47,256 bases of DNA from Chara braunii (GCA_003427395.1 BFEA01000065.1:1029462-1076717), one strand, 5' to 3'. Positions 10,024 to 20,962 are shown, numbered from the stretch's first letter. Made by a program: numbers and translations. The notes: generated from the letters alone by a model not told the origin.

Positions 10024-12782
10024 TCACAAGATACTCGCCCACTTATATAGACAAACCGGACCTACCTGGTGTTGCCTATATAACTGAGCCCTAAGTCCAT
10101 CTGCGGACTTCTCTACTATCCTACCCTGCCTATCATACATTTTATCCCCTGCCTCTGAGACCTTTCCTTCTGCCTTATCCTCAGAGACTCGAGACAGTCC
10201 TAAGCCAGATGCACGCCCCTCTTGCAATAGAAGCATAACTGATCAACCTTCCTCTTGAACTTCTTCTTCTTGGGCTGAGGAGGTGGCGATGAAGGAGATC
10301 CCACCAAGGTACTGACAACCCCCTGCTGCTCTAATCGAGGAGTTGCGGTACTAATGACCTCTTGCTGTTTTACCCCAGAAACCAGTCCTCCAGATCCAGA
10401 TCCAGTAGCCCAAGATCCTAGTCTGCTCCTCAAATCCTGTGTCACTTGGACGTACTCAAGCGTGTCCAACCTCTGAGGTCTCCTCTCGAGTGTCTCTCCT
10501 GGCACTGCCATAGGCTGTTCCTCAATCTCCTCTGACCCATACTCAGGCGTGCCCATCCTCTAGAGCCCGCTCTCGATGACACCCTCTGCCTCAATCCCTA
10601 TCTCTCTCTCAAGAGGCTCCTTTATCCTCTGCTCAGGTGAAAACAAACTCACCTCCTCCTGCATAGTATGCACCGCCTCAAGGAGCACGCCCATGGACCC
10701 CTCTGCTGAGCCCTGAGCCGGCTCACTGTTAGATGGTGGCAGCCCCTCCTCTACTGCCAAAGGTACGACTGGGCCTGCCGCCGCCACTGGCAGTGTCGCG
10801 AACTCGGTAGGAGCTCTGAACTCGAATGCCTCTCTCTCCGCCTGTCTCTGTGCTCTCGCCTCCTCTGGCTCCAGGATAACCCTCCCCATAGGTGGCTCCT
10901 GGCGAGGCTCTACCGTAGATGGCTGTCCTGGCAATCCCTGTCCTGGCTGCCTCTGCTCTCCCTGCCGGCTGCTCTCTGGCCTGTCCACCTTTCCTTGGGT
11001 TTGCTGCCTCAGGCTCTCGATGATAGCTGCCTGGCTGGCCACCAATGCCCTGAGTTCCTGGATTTCCACCTTTATAGCCTCCAGGCGTACTCCATGGCTT
11101 GCTTCCTTCATCTTCCTCTTTGCCAGATCGCTCTCCAATAACAAGTGCCGGCCAAAAGTTGTCTTGGGCAGGAACTTGATTTTGCTATCTAACCTCTCTT
11201 CTGCCTTCCTGGCCACCCCAAACCCGACTCTGACTGGCGAGGGAAGCTCCTCTCCTCTTCGCTCCCAAAAGTCCCTCCACATCTCAGGGATCTCCGGGGC
11301 CCTAGCTGGCGCGCTGGGTGGCTGACCTGGGAGTGCTCTTGCTGCCTCCGATCTCTGCCTCTCCTGCTGCTGCTCCGGAAGCTCCCCCGCTGCCTCCAAC
11401 CTCTGCCTCTCTTGCGATATCTCATCTATCCACGTGGTTCTTCTCGCCCTCTTTTCTTCAGCCGTCTCTCCAGCTGGAGCCCTTTCCCTCGTGCGGAGGT
11501 CGACCCTCTTTGGGATCTCTGCTTCCATCTCCTTCTCGGGCTGGCACGGCTCCTGGCGTGGCTCTGCAGGTGCTGGCTCCTCCAGGTCTGGGTGCTCCAG
11601 GGCATAAGCTGCTAGGTGCCTATCAATCAGGGTCAAGGCTTCCCTCCTTACAGCTGCCCTTTCTCTTCTCCTTCCTGCTCTCCCCTCTGGCGAAGGAGCC
11701 TTTTTTTATGAAGGAAATGGGATCTCCTCTCTCTACAACCTCTCCTCCGCCTTGCGAGTGCTTCCTGGTGCATCCCTGAGTCTCAAGCCCACCGCCGGCG
11801 TCTGAGGGGTCGTGTCCTCTCCAACCTCTATTACTTCCTTCCCTGCTCGTCTCCCCTCACCGCCCAGCCCTCTCTCTCGCTAAGTACCCTGGACCTCCTC
11901 CCGTGGCACCTCCTCTGCCTGCTTTCCATGCTCCTCACCCTGCGGCGACGCCCTCCACCGAGAAATATCTAGAAGCGTCTCCAACTCCCTCAAAGGCCCC
12001 TCAGACACTGGCGGCTCCTCCTGTGTGTGTGTTGGCAACCTCCTCAATCCACCCTCAGTAAAACGAGGGAACTCCACTGGTCTCAACCCACACTCAGGGT
12101 ATGCCCCTCGCTCCTCAACCTCTGACTCCTGCTCCGGCTCCTCCTCTCTCCTGGCTAGGGCCTTCCGTCCTCCTCGAGACGGTCTCGCCTCCCTGGGCTC
12201 AGGGCCCCTCTGCCTCTGACTCCTCTGACGCCTCTCAACTCTGGGATGAGGGGGCTTTGGTCGTCGAAAGGCCTCTCTCAGATGCGCCCTGCAGCTCTCC
12301 CAGTCTCGGGCCATGTCCCTGACCTGCGTAGCCAGTGCCCTCTCCGCCTTTCTGGTCCAGAGGGGTAACGTCCTCGCCCACTCATCTCTCGGTATACCCT
12401 GCCCCTGCATGAACCACTCGAAAGCAGGGATGAAGTCTGCCACATTTTCGATCTCTAGACGGATCGGCCTGCCATCTGGTCCCACAGGCGAGGGTCGCAG
12501 CTCCTGCATCCTGCACTCCACCTCTGATCTCGTCGTCGTCTCTCTACGGATCCGTGCGACGGGCTCCTCGAATCTGCCGACTCCCCTTAGTCTCTCCATT
12601 GCCTGGGCCACGGTCCAGCCCATACGCCTCGCATGATCCCAAAAGCTGTCCAGGAATAGCTCGATGTCCCCATCATCGTATACCGGAGTACTCTCTCGAT
12701 GACGAGGCTCATGTCGCTCATACCCTCCTGATGTTCCCAACAGCCTCTGAGGCGGCCGTGTCCCCCTCCCTCCTCTTGGCAT
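10024..12782 (-). pseudogene. second Gag-like ORF with C-terminal zinc knuckle (broken)
   Basis: Likely start is the ATG at 12782-12780 (MPRGGRG...); the frame is open upstream but looks untranslated. From that Met, residues about 35-172 look like a retrotransposon Gag capsid fold (YDDGDIELFLDSF, then FIPAFEWFMQ, W-rich spacing and REAF). A charged, disordered Arg/Glu/Pro region follows. In the next segment (11636-10560) residues about 165-213 form a probable coiled coil (EIQELRALVASQAAIIESLR). A CCHC knuckle CX2CX4HX4C lies at 10235-10194 (CFYCKRGVH...C), with a stop inside it. In-frame stops at about 11880, 11735 and 10560 and a frameshift just after the knuckle make it a pseudogene. It begins about 165 bp after the integrase stop, where retroviruses and some plant elements carry env-like genes, but there is no signal peptide or membrane segment in it. 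Confidence 0.7.
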
Positions 12783-12840
12783 GGCTGTCTTCAAAAAGTC
12801 AGACCTGCACAACAGGCGAAGGAGACAACAGGCACACATT
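12783..12840 (-). promoter_or_regulatory. candidate 3' splice site before the second ORF
   Basis: On the minus strand a pyrimidine-rich run (TGTTGTCTCCTTCGCCTG) ends in TTGTGCAG followed by G, with the AG at 12806-12805, 22 nt upstream of the ATG at 12782. This fits a spliced subgenomic message for the second ORF. It is a motif match only; no donor was identified. Confidence 0.3.
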
Positions 12841-12946
12841 GGGGTAAGCAAACATGTGATAATCAAGCAAACTCAGACCAGACCACACTCATACAGCATG
12901 CATCCTACCTAACCTACACACCCTGCTACTTCTATTCTAAAGGCAG

Positions 12947-13939
12947 TCAGGTCGTCTCTCTTACCTCTTCTCTCGCCACAAATTTCTTCAGTCGCGTTCC
13001 AGATACCCAATCCTTGCACTCAGTCCCATTTAGCTCCTCAATCTGGTACGCCCCGAAGTCTCCGACCGGTACGATTCGGTAGGGACCTAGCCACCTCTTA
13101 TCGAGCTTCCAGGACCACTGCTTCTCCAGTGATGAATCGTAGAGAAGCACAACATCTCCCATTGCCAATAGTACCTTCCTCACCCGCGCAGACTGATCCC
13201 ATCGAGCCTTATCATCCATACGGCTCCTCGCCACCTGATCAGACGCCTCCTGGATCCTTTCTTCTATCGCCCCTACCTGCCGCGCCCGAATATCGAGCAA
13301 CTCTTCAAATGACAGGTTAACTTCCAGATCCTGGCGCCTCCATGTCTTAAGAAAGTTTTCGATCGGGAAGGTGGCGTACCTTCCGTACCACAACGTCGCC
13401 GGTGCGTACTTGGTGGATCTTTTTACTGTAATATTCTCGACAAAGAAAGTCGCCCTTAGGTATCTTGGCCATTGATTAAGCCTACCTTCGGTCCACTTAG
13501 CCAGGAGACTCGTAATGGTACTATGTCCTCTCTCCACAGGAGCATTTGCCTGGGGGTGCGCGGTCGTGGTGTAGTTGGCTGCCACACCATACCTTGATAA
13601 AAGTTCTTGCACTTCCTGGCAAGTAAACTCCGATCCCCTGTCAATTACGAATTCCCTGACGAAAGGATAACGTAGGTAATACTCCTCCATGCAGCTCACC
13701 GTGCCTGACCCGGTCTTTGTGCGAATAGCACGCCCGTCTACGAAGCCAGACAGGTTATCGCGCGAATCGAAAATATAGTTATAGCCCTCGTCCCCAAGCG
13801 GCATAAAAAGTAGATCGAGATGCACTACAGCCCCCACCTCTCGCTCTAGCCTTGGATGCAGCGGCTCTCCTTGCCTTAAATGAGATCTTTCCTGGCAAGA
13901 TACGCAAAATCGGCAGAACTTCCCGACCATATCCATCAT
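12947..13939 (-). CDS. integrase region of pol
   Basis: This 330-residue open stretch carries the integrase core and C-terminus. The zinc-finger cysteines are at the start (CRFCVSC). The catalytic triad is complete: D42 (HLDLLF), D100 (IDRGSEF) and E136 (NAPVERGH), with D-X35-E spacing. The C-terminal GPY motif (RWLGPYRI) is at about 283-289. It would join element cDNA to target DNA in the nucleus. One missing base at the join with the RNase H ORF (about 13937) puts it out of frame with upstream pol, and the first zinc-finger histidine was lost upstream (see the fold-back at 14001-14196). On its own it is the best preserved domain of the element. Confidence 0.9.
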   Translation of the reverse strand: MMDMVGKFCRFCVSCQERSHLRQGEPLHPRLEREVGAVVHLDLLFMPLGDEGYNYIFDSRDNLSGFVDGRAIRTKTGSGTVSCMEEYYLRYPFVREFVIDRGSEFTCQEVQELLSRYGVAANYTTTAHPQANAPVERGHSTITSLLAKWTEGRLNQWPRYLRATFFVENITVKRSTKYAPATLWYGRYATFPIENFLKTWRRQDLEVNLSFEELLDIRARQVGAIEERIQEASDQVARSRMDDKARWDQSARVRKVLLAMGDVVLLYDSSLEKQWSWKLDKRWLGPYRIVPVGDFGAYQIEELNGTECKDWVSGTRLKKFVAREEVRETT

Positions 13940-15160
13940 CCCATCCAGTAGTACAACTCACTTGTCTTGGCATACGTGGCTTGTACCCCTCGATGCCCGA
14001 GACGGCCACCTTTTCGTGAGAAGAGAAGTGGGGAATTCCAGGAGAGTGGTCTGCGGTAGGAATTGTCAGATCGACATCGTGAAGCGCTGCTACGACGTCG
14101 ATCTGACGATTCCTTCACGATGTCGATCTGACGATTTCTACCGCAGACGACTCTCCTGGGATTCCCCACTTCTCTTCTCACGAAAAGCTGGCCGTCTCGC
14201 ACTAAGTAGCGCTGCAAGATCCTTTGAGCCCTATCGCTTGCATCCCTTAGCCGCATTTCACATGACAGAAGAAGCCCCAGCTCTAGGTAGATCCTGTCAT
14301 ACTCCTCTGCACGAAAAGCCTCCTTAATTTCCCCTTCCTCGAACTCGTCGTCCTGACTCTCTGGCACTTCGTCCACATTCCCTGCCGGGTTCAACGAGCC
14401 TGACTGGTCTAGGTTTTCCTGCAATAACGTATTAACGAGGAGATACATTCCTCCCATCAGGTCCTCATGCCGTTCTACCTGGCCAGGTCCTTCCTCAATC
14501 GTCCTCATATCCTCCACCAGGCTATGCGATCTGGCCAGCGCTAGCTCCATCATCCACTGAACATCCTTACCACCCCAGGGATCCTCTTCCTCAAAGGGAT
14601 TAAGGACTAGCTCATCCCTCCGTTCATACCCACTTGGCGTTTGCCAAATAGGATAGCCTACACAGCTGGGAGCTTGCGGGGACCACTTATTTATATGGAG
14701 ATGAACATCTTCTTCCTGATCTAGAAATTCATCAACTGGGGGTGTATTCTCCACCGCCTCCCATTCCTGTTTATCCCAGTTGATCCGACTCAGCCCATCC
14801 GCCCGGTTCTTACTACCAGGAATGCGTTCCAATTCGAAATTAAACATCCTGATGTACGTCAACCATCTGGCAACCGTCGGATCCGATGGAACGTAATTCC
14901 TTAGAGAGTAGGCCAGGGAGGTCGGATCCACTCTCAAAATAAACCTTCTGCCGAAGATGTAGTTCCGGAAGATTCGCAGACAATGGAGGACAGCAAGGGT
15001 CTCCCTCTTGAACTGAGAGTAGTTTCTCTCCGTCGTACAGAGAGTCCGACTCTCAAATCGCAAGGGCCTTTCCTTTCCTTCCATTTCTGCCTGAATTAGA
15101 ACTCCCCCTAAAGCAGTCGGCCCCGGATCTGTTTCGACAATGAAGGGTCGAGTCTATGTG
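13940..15160 (-). pseudogene. RNase H and linker region of pol, damaged
   Basis: Starting just after an in-frame stop near 15154, the RT-type RNase H has ETDPGPTALGGVL at its start (around 15135), then FESRTLCTTERNYSQFKRET and the end motif IPGSKNRADGLSRI, followed by an acidic linker. Beyond it the integrase zinc-finger region begins (YLVRDGQLFVRREVGNPRR) but is interrupted by an inverted duplication at 14001-14196, after which GHRGVQATYAKTSELYYW resumes. The segment ends with a 1-nt frameshift into integrase. Confidence 0.85.
14001..14196. repeat. 84-bp fold-back palindrome inside pol
   Basis: Positions 14001-14084 and 14113-14196 are reverse complements with 5 mismatches in 84, separated by 28 nt. 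The right arm is the genuine pol sequence (encoding VRDGQLFVRREVGNPRRVVC and on); the left arm is an inverted copy replacing the codons expected for the first half of the zinc finger. The spacer also repeats the string GTCGATCTGACGATT. This looks like a template-switch or fold-back event. Confidence 0.95.
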
Positions 15161-16490
15161 GCGTCATAATCTGACGCTCGTAACACCAACCCTCCTTCTC
15201 GAAATTCTTCCTTCATTCTGCCTACCACCTCTTCTTGTTTTTCACCCCAAACCCATTCCTGGTCCTGACGAACTAACTTCCTCAGATGTTCATTCTTAGC
15301 GGCAAAATTCTTGACGAAGGCTCTCCAAAATCCACACGTACCAAAGAAGCTTCTGACATCAGTTAGTGAGTGGAACGGAACTGGCCACTCAGTAATCTTG
15401 TCCGTCTTCTTCACATCCGGCCTTCGACCCTTCTCGCTGCACACGAACCCCAAAATAGTCGCTTCCCTCATGCAGTGTCTGGATTTGGCCCCGCTCGCCG
15501 TGAGGTTATGCTCCTCGAGCATGCTTAGGACTTTTTCGAGGTCCTGGATATGCTCCCAAACAAAGCGCCTTATCCCTGGTGAGACTTCATCGCTCTCCTT
15601 CACTGCCGGCCCCTTCACCGCCAAATCGTCGATGTGTGGCTGTGTAATATGGGGGCTGACTGACTGCATAACCCGAATCATGGCCCGTTGGACCATTGCT
15701 ACCGCATTGGTCCACCCTTGAGGGGCCACGTTCATGTGGATTAATCCTCGCGGCGTATGTATAGTCGTCACCGGCCTATCCGACGGGTAGACCTGAAACT
15801 AATTGTATCCTGAGTAAAGGTCTATAAGCGAAATTATAGGTCTTCCAGCACAGGATTCCGACAAAGCATCCGCATTTGACAGTCCTCCAGCATCTCGCAC
15901 GGTCACCGTATTTAACCTCTGCAGATCTTGCACCCATCGCAGTGCCCGTTAGGCTTAATGAAGCAAAACCACGGGGACGCATACGATCTTCTAAAATAGC
16001 CGGCGGCGTGTGTACTTATCTTGCCATCGAAGTAGTCCACCACCTTCTTTTCCTCGTCAGGGTTAGGATATCGCGCCCCTCTCATGTTCCAAGGCTCGTG
16101 TGACACGGTGTACATGCGGATCGTAGGTATCTTGTCCACATCCAGTCTGCCACGCTCCTCGTCGTTAAACGCATAGGCGCGATGCCTCCTCTTCATTAAT
16201 TCCACCATCAATGTTCGCTCTTGAGGCAGTAGGAAGTCGGGTTCCCCTATAATAAACTCCCCCTCGTTCCCTTCGTTGATACGACATAGCCCTGCTAGAG
16301 CACTCTCCCTCATTCGCCGTATCAACCCTCGTTCCCTCTCGTAATATGCTTCCTCGTCCTCTGTAACGAGAACGGGAACCGGGCGGCACTTCTTGTCTAC
16401 CGTCTTGTACCGCCTTTGGGAACCCTGCTTGAGCCGTCCCCTAAAAAAGGCCGACTCACAGATTGTGTTTGTGCTGATGCGGAGTGCCCT
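15154..16490 (-). pseudogene. reverse transcriptase domain of pol, broken
   Basis: The N-terminal part lies in 16541-15912 (KTVDKKCRPVPVL, then FLLPQERTLMVELM, then SPWFCFIKPNG). A frameshift near 15945 moves the frame to LRWVQDLQRLN and LIDLYSGYN, where the motif-A aspartate is kept. A stop follows at about 15796, where a Gln codon would be expected. The rest (15771-15154) has TPRGLIHMNVAPQGW and the catalytic box at 15636-15625. That box reads HIDD in place of an aromatic-X-D-D, then LAVKGP. The thumb region has LGFVCSEKGRRPDVKKTDKI. The protein would copy element RNA into DNA in cytoplasmic particles. Frameshift, stop and altered box make it non-functional. Confidence 0.88.
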
Positions 16491-17218
16491 CCGCTGCCTG
16501 GGAGCCGATATACCAACTCCAACCTTCCTGCCTCGGGGCATTCCAGAACTTGCTCCCTCAAGGTCAGAATGGCATCCGGATCTGCCATCTCATGCGCGGC
16601 CACCAGGTCCATGGCCTTCCCAACATCTGACAGGCTGAGGGAAAATGCTTCCACACTCTTTCCTGCTTCGGGCTCTGGCCGGAGCCTCCGACGCTCCGCT
16701 TCCGACTCCTCGATCGTGAATGATCCTGGATTGGGTCGGTTCCTTATACTCCTTGGCCCGGTGTTCCTGCAGGTAATTATTTTGTAATTCACGCAGGTTG
16801 GATCGCATAAGAGAAAAATTAGAGTCCCGTCATGTTTGTTGAACATCACGGTCTCCGTCCTGCTTAGGAATGACTTCCCTAGGAGGATTCCATGGTCCAC
16901 GTCCGGCATTATGAAGAAGCATGCCCTGACCTTCACCTTTCCAACCTCGATGAGCACATTCGAGGCTGTCCCACAAAAAACGGCCTTGCAGCTGGCTCCG
17001 TGCAGAATACCGCAGTCAGAACGGTCTATATCCAGCCCGAATCTGATTGCGTCCGCCTCCCGAATGATGTTCATTTCGGCCCCGGTGTCCACCATTGCCG
17101 CACACTTGGAGCCCTTCACCACCAAATCCACCGTGTCGCAGGCTACACACTTCCAATCCATTTTCGTCCTCGACTCTGCCCACTCAGCCTCCTTGGGCAA
17201 GAGTACCCAGATGGACAT
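16490..17218 (-). pseudogene. retropepsin-type aspartic protease region
   Basis: The active-site motif is AAMVDTGAEMNII, with DTG at residues 44-46 of the open stretch (17089-17081). The substrate-groove and flap part follows (ILLGKSFLSRTETVMFNKHDGT). It would cut the Gag-Pol polyprotein. It is entered through a frameshift at about 17200 from the gag frame and leaves by another near 16490, before RT. An acidic linker with FSLSLSDVGKAMDLV separates protease from RT. Confidence 0.85.
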
Positions 17219-17341
17219 TGGGTACCAGGCGCCGCGACAATTTCCCCTTCAGTTCATCGCGGAGTCGCGGGGATGACGCTAGGATTTCCTTCAGGGTCAT
17301 GAGGTCATTATGCCCTTCCAGCAGCCTGTCAATTACTCTCT

Positions 17342-19590
17342 CTACGTCAAATCCCTCTTCCAACCGAACCGTGTATTTCTTCTTTTTGGGTGGTCCGTCA
17401 TGTATGACCGGATGACCTCTCCCCTGGTTTCCTTTTTCCTTGCCCGCTGCTCCGCTCTCTGATCCTCCTCTCTACGCAACTTCTCGTCCTCTTCCTCTTC
17501 ATCATCGTAGTCCTCTACTTCCACAGCCTCTTTCCTTCTCCCTGATTCGGGTTCTCTCCTCGGAGGCTCTTGGCTGGCACTGGCCTTGGCTTGATTCCTC
17601 GTTCGCGCTGCCTGTGCCAGCCGGGCCTGCGGAGTGAGGGGTCTTCCCCTCATCCCCGATTGTGGGCACGACCCCACCACATTTACTCCGGGTCGCCTAG
17701 GTGCTGACTCCGGGCTGGAGTCATAGAGGAACAGTTTGGGGATGTTAGACTTCCATCCCTTCACTTCCTCACAGGGGCCCACCAACTTCTGTTGGTACCT
17801 CCCCATCTTATCCAGCAGGTTCTCCATCTTCCCAAATAAGACGGACGGAGGCTCCATTCTTTCCTCCTCATCCTTGTCGTCTGACTCGATGATTATGGAC
17901 TCTTCCGTCTTACTTCCTCCTCGTAGCCCTTGAGCCATTTCCTCATCGCTCTCCACTTCCTCCACCCCAAACGGTGGTTCCTCCTTTTCTTGCCATAGCC
18001 TGAACATGGCAGGGGGTGGTGGCCCAGCTGCCGCCTTTCGCTGGGCTTCCACCCTCACCCCTCCAAGCCTTCTGTCAATGACCTCCCTAAACTGATCGTA
18101 GATATTCCCATCCATAGTGGAGGAAATCAGCCCGCTCCTCTCATCTTCCCATCTTATATTACAGAACCTTATAGTGTGGCCTTGTTGGTCACAATGTTGA
18201 CAGATGACCGTCCTCCAATCAAAACGGGGTCTTCCATATCCCTGACTTCCCTGATCCCCCTGGCCTTGATACCCCTGGCCTTGGTACCCCTGGCCTTGGT
18301 ACCCCTGGCCTTGACTCCCTTGGCCTTGGTACCCCTAGCCTTGATTCCCTTGGTCTTGGTACCCCTGACCTTGACCATTCCATTGGCTCCCTCTTCCGCC
18401 GCCATTCCTGCCTCGCCCCCTTCCTCCACCCCTCCCTCCGTTGCCTTGATTGTCTTGCCCCTGGTTCCCACCTCCTGCCACACTGCCCTGTGAATTAGGG
18501 GCAGGTGACGGCGGCGGGGCCACAGGCTGGTCCTGGGCGGTGGCATACTTGTTTGCGGTCCGGTTACTGGCGGCGGGTTTTCCCATGGCACAATTGCATT
18601 GATCACCGGCCAGGGCCACTGTCCGTAGGAGGGCGCCCCACCTTGCGAGGGGCCCGTACTAGATGATGGAGCCGCCACATTTAAAGGGGCTGTTGCATGG
18701 GTCTGAGGCGCCTGCGCTTTTCCTGATCCCTGTCCACCCTGCGCCAAATTACGCACTTTGCGCTGGACCTTCGTCAGGTGCTGCGGCACCGGCTCTTCCT
18801 CTTCCCAGAGCTCCTCTTGAACAACCTCCTCTATCACCGACTCCTTTCCTTTCACTTTGACAGCCGTCACCACCCTCCTTTGCACCACCGGCTCTGTCGC
18901 ATACCCTAGCTGTGCCAATACGTCTGTAACAATCCTTGTTACCCCCGGGGTCCCAGAAGCGGTCGCATCTCTTTCCTTTCTCTTCGGCCTTTGCAGGCGT
19001 ACCGGACGTTGCTCGACCTGGTACAAACATCCCACTTCCACCCCTCTATAAATGGTGGCTCATATGAGCTTGGTGCTACCTCCTCCATGTCTCGTCAACT
19101 CGACAGCCTCTGATGCCGTGAGTAGCCCCAGGAAGATGGCTCATTGTGCTTCCTCTGAAATCCCAGGGACCTTCCGCGCACTCTTCTTAAATTCTTGAAC
19201 AAAGACCCTTATCGTCGTAAAATCCTCTTTGTTCATCGCCTCAAGGTCCGCGGAAGTCAACAACCCGTCTCCCAGGCGGTATTTCCTCTGCATCCCCTCC
19301 TTGAACCTCTCCTAGCTACCTTGGGCTGCATCTATGACTTTCTTCACCTCTTGGAGGTAGCTGTGGAGGACATACTGAAGGATGCGTTGAAACTTCACAA
19401 TGTCCGACCACCCGACCAAAGCTTGTTCCACCCGCTCCAGCCATTCCGAGACTCTTTCCCCACAAAAATGGAAAGTATCGACCTTTGGGATATTGCTCGG
19501 ATTCCTTTCATGCCGGTCGATGGCCGTGATGAGGTCATCGAGTGTCAGGCCCTTCTTGGGTGCACTAGATGCGCCGCCAGTTTCAGGCAT
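17342..19590 (-). pseudogene. gag polyprotein with CCHC zinc knuckle (broken)
   Basis: The start ATG is at 19590-19588 (MPETGGASSAPKKG), about 305 bp after the PBS. Residues 35-90 look like a Gag capsid start (VDTFHFCGERVSEWLERVEQ). Stops lie at 19314-19312, 19143-19141 and 19062-19060, each at a place where Trp would fit. Then come a basic/acidic region, a Pro/Ser/Gly-rich part and a frameshift near 18600 into the Gly-Gln repeat frame, with one stop near 18335. A clear zinc knuckle CX2CX4HX4C (CQHCDQQGHTIRFC, 18202-18161) follows. After it, 18115-17342 is an acidic and coiled region (KMENLLDKMGRYQQKLVG). A frameshift near 17370 precedes the linker to protease. Gag packages element RNA into virus-like particles. 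Confidence 0.85.
18236..18372 (-). repeat. 18-bp minisatellite in gag coding Gly-Gln-Tyr repeats
   Basis: About seven tandem copies of an 18-bp unit (CCTGGCCTTGGTACCCCT on the plus strand) encode GQGYQGQ-type repeats in the sense frame just before the zinc knuckle. Low-complexity RNA-binding stretches of this kind are common near nucleocapsid zinc knuckles. Confidence 0.85.
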
Positions 19591-19894
19591 CTTGACAGCC
19601 TCTTATTTTCAAGCTTCCTGATAAGAGAAAAAAACAAGCACATTCCCTTATTCAACATTATACCTTGACCGGTCTATTCCGTCCGTCCTACCTAACCCTT
19701 AGTACTTACTTTACCCAAATGTTAACACGATCGTCCCTCACACTTTCTCTACCTGGGTAGGTAAATTTTCCTCACCTATACTTAGTCATTCATATATTCC
19801 TTCATTACCTTCTCATCACTCCTTTATGCCTTTTCTTATTCACTTCTCATACCCGGATGTCGTTCCACCAGGGACAACGGTAGGCTTTCCACTA
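19591..19894. other. 5' leader between PBS and gag
   Basis: About 300 bp without an ORF on the minus strand. It would hold packaging signals if the element were active; nothing specific is recognisable. Confidence 0.5.
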
Positions 19895-19912
19895 TCCCCG
19901 GAAACGGCGCCA
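19895..19912 (-). promoter_or_regulatory. primer-binding site, tRNA-Asp type
   Basis: The minus strand reads TGGCGCCGTTTCCGGGGA, two bases after the LTR end (CTCGACA). The plant-type PBS for tRNA-Asp, known from Athila/Tat-like elements, differs only at one position (GTTGCC in place of GTTTCC). It fixes the inner edge of the 5' LTR at 19915 and the direction of the element. Confidence 0.85.
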
Positions 19913-20636
19913 CTTGTCGAGCGCATCGGTCCGGCATCGCATCAGGGCAGCGCGGGACCCTCCCGGCTGCGTCACGCAGAAGTTGGTTTAAAACCCTTCG
20001 TCGCAATATACATGGAGCTTTCACAAGCCGCTCCGGCCGAGTGCGCCAACCATACCTCTCGCGAGCCCCTACGACAGGATAGGGCCTACGCGAGGCACGA
20101 CTTACATACACCTTACGAGAGCTGTCACCTTACGGGAGCTGTCACCCCGCGGAGTAATTTCACTGGGGCGGGCAACCCCTCTTAAACTCTTACCCCGCGG
20201 ATCCGCAGCTAGGTTGCGCCGACTAGCAGCCATCCAATGGGGTTACGCCCTAGAGATACTAACTTCTTTTGGCCTTTCTTCAATATGTTCCACAACTAGC
20301 ACAAGTGGTTAGACGGGGCGTTGCAAAACAAAATCACAGGCCCACTGCGCGATATGCAGGGATCCGAAGACATTTACCAGCCCTTCCACAATAGGCATGG
20401 CATCCTTCGCACGCTCACAAACAAAAACACCGCTAGGTCCACCAGGCCGTGACCCCTGACTTGATCAGAGCCATCAGCCACCCGTCCTGAGACGTCTCTC
20501 GCCCTGCACTCATTGCGACTTTCTCAAATATTCCAAACAAAAGTGACCCTTTTCGTCAAACTTTATCACCTATCAAACAACTCGCCATGCCATAACTCAG
20601 TTTACTCACCTTTGAAGGTGAGTCTTCCAACAACAA

Positions 20637-20830
20637 AAACATCCACTTTTCCAAAAATCCAAGGGGCTCTCATCATAAAACAAAACAACCTCTCTTCCAA
20701 AAATCACGAGGGGTCTCGCCATAAAACCAAACTCCCCCTCCTCAAAAACTCGAGGGGGTCTCATCATAACACACAACATCCCCTTCTCCAAGAATAAAGG
20801 GAGTCTCATCATAAAACAAACATCACTGAG
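20637..20830 (-). repeat. hairpin array III, right LTR copy
   Basis: Four C-rich/G-rich hairpins with the TCTCATCATAAAACAAAAC linker, matching 9180-9390. One unit has arms TCCCCCTC and GAGGGGG around CTCAAAAACTC, showing changed but still complementary arms. Confidence 0.75.
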
Positions 20831-20962
20831 AGACCATCTTATGGGTCCTCGTCACAACTTAAGCAATCAACGACCGGCATGGTGAAGCATTCGAGTCTCA
20901 ATGACTCATAAATCTCCTAAAAAATCCTCGCACTTTTTCACAAACAGGCTGCGCTTCCTCCC

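Noticed and set aside
11318-11779. Plus-strand ORFs of 100-150 codons across 11000-12850
   Set aside because: Antisense shadows of the GC-rich second Gag-like ORF, rich in Pro, Leu and Ser as expected for the complement of Glu/Arg-rich coding.
10024-12782. Envelope-like gene
   Set aside because: The position after integrase fits, but no signal peptide, membrane segment or Cys-rich ectodomain is seen; a Gag-like domain, coiled coil and CCHC knuckle are.
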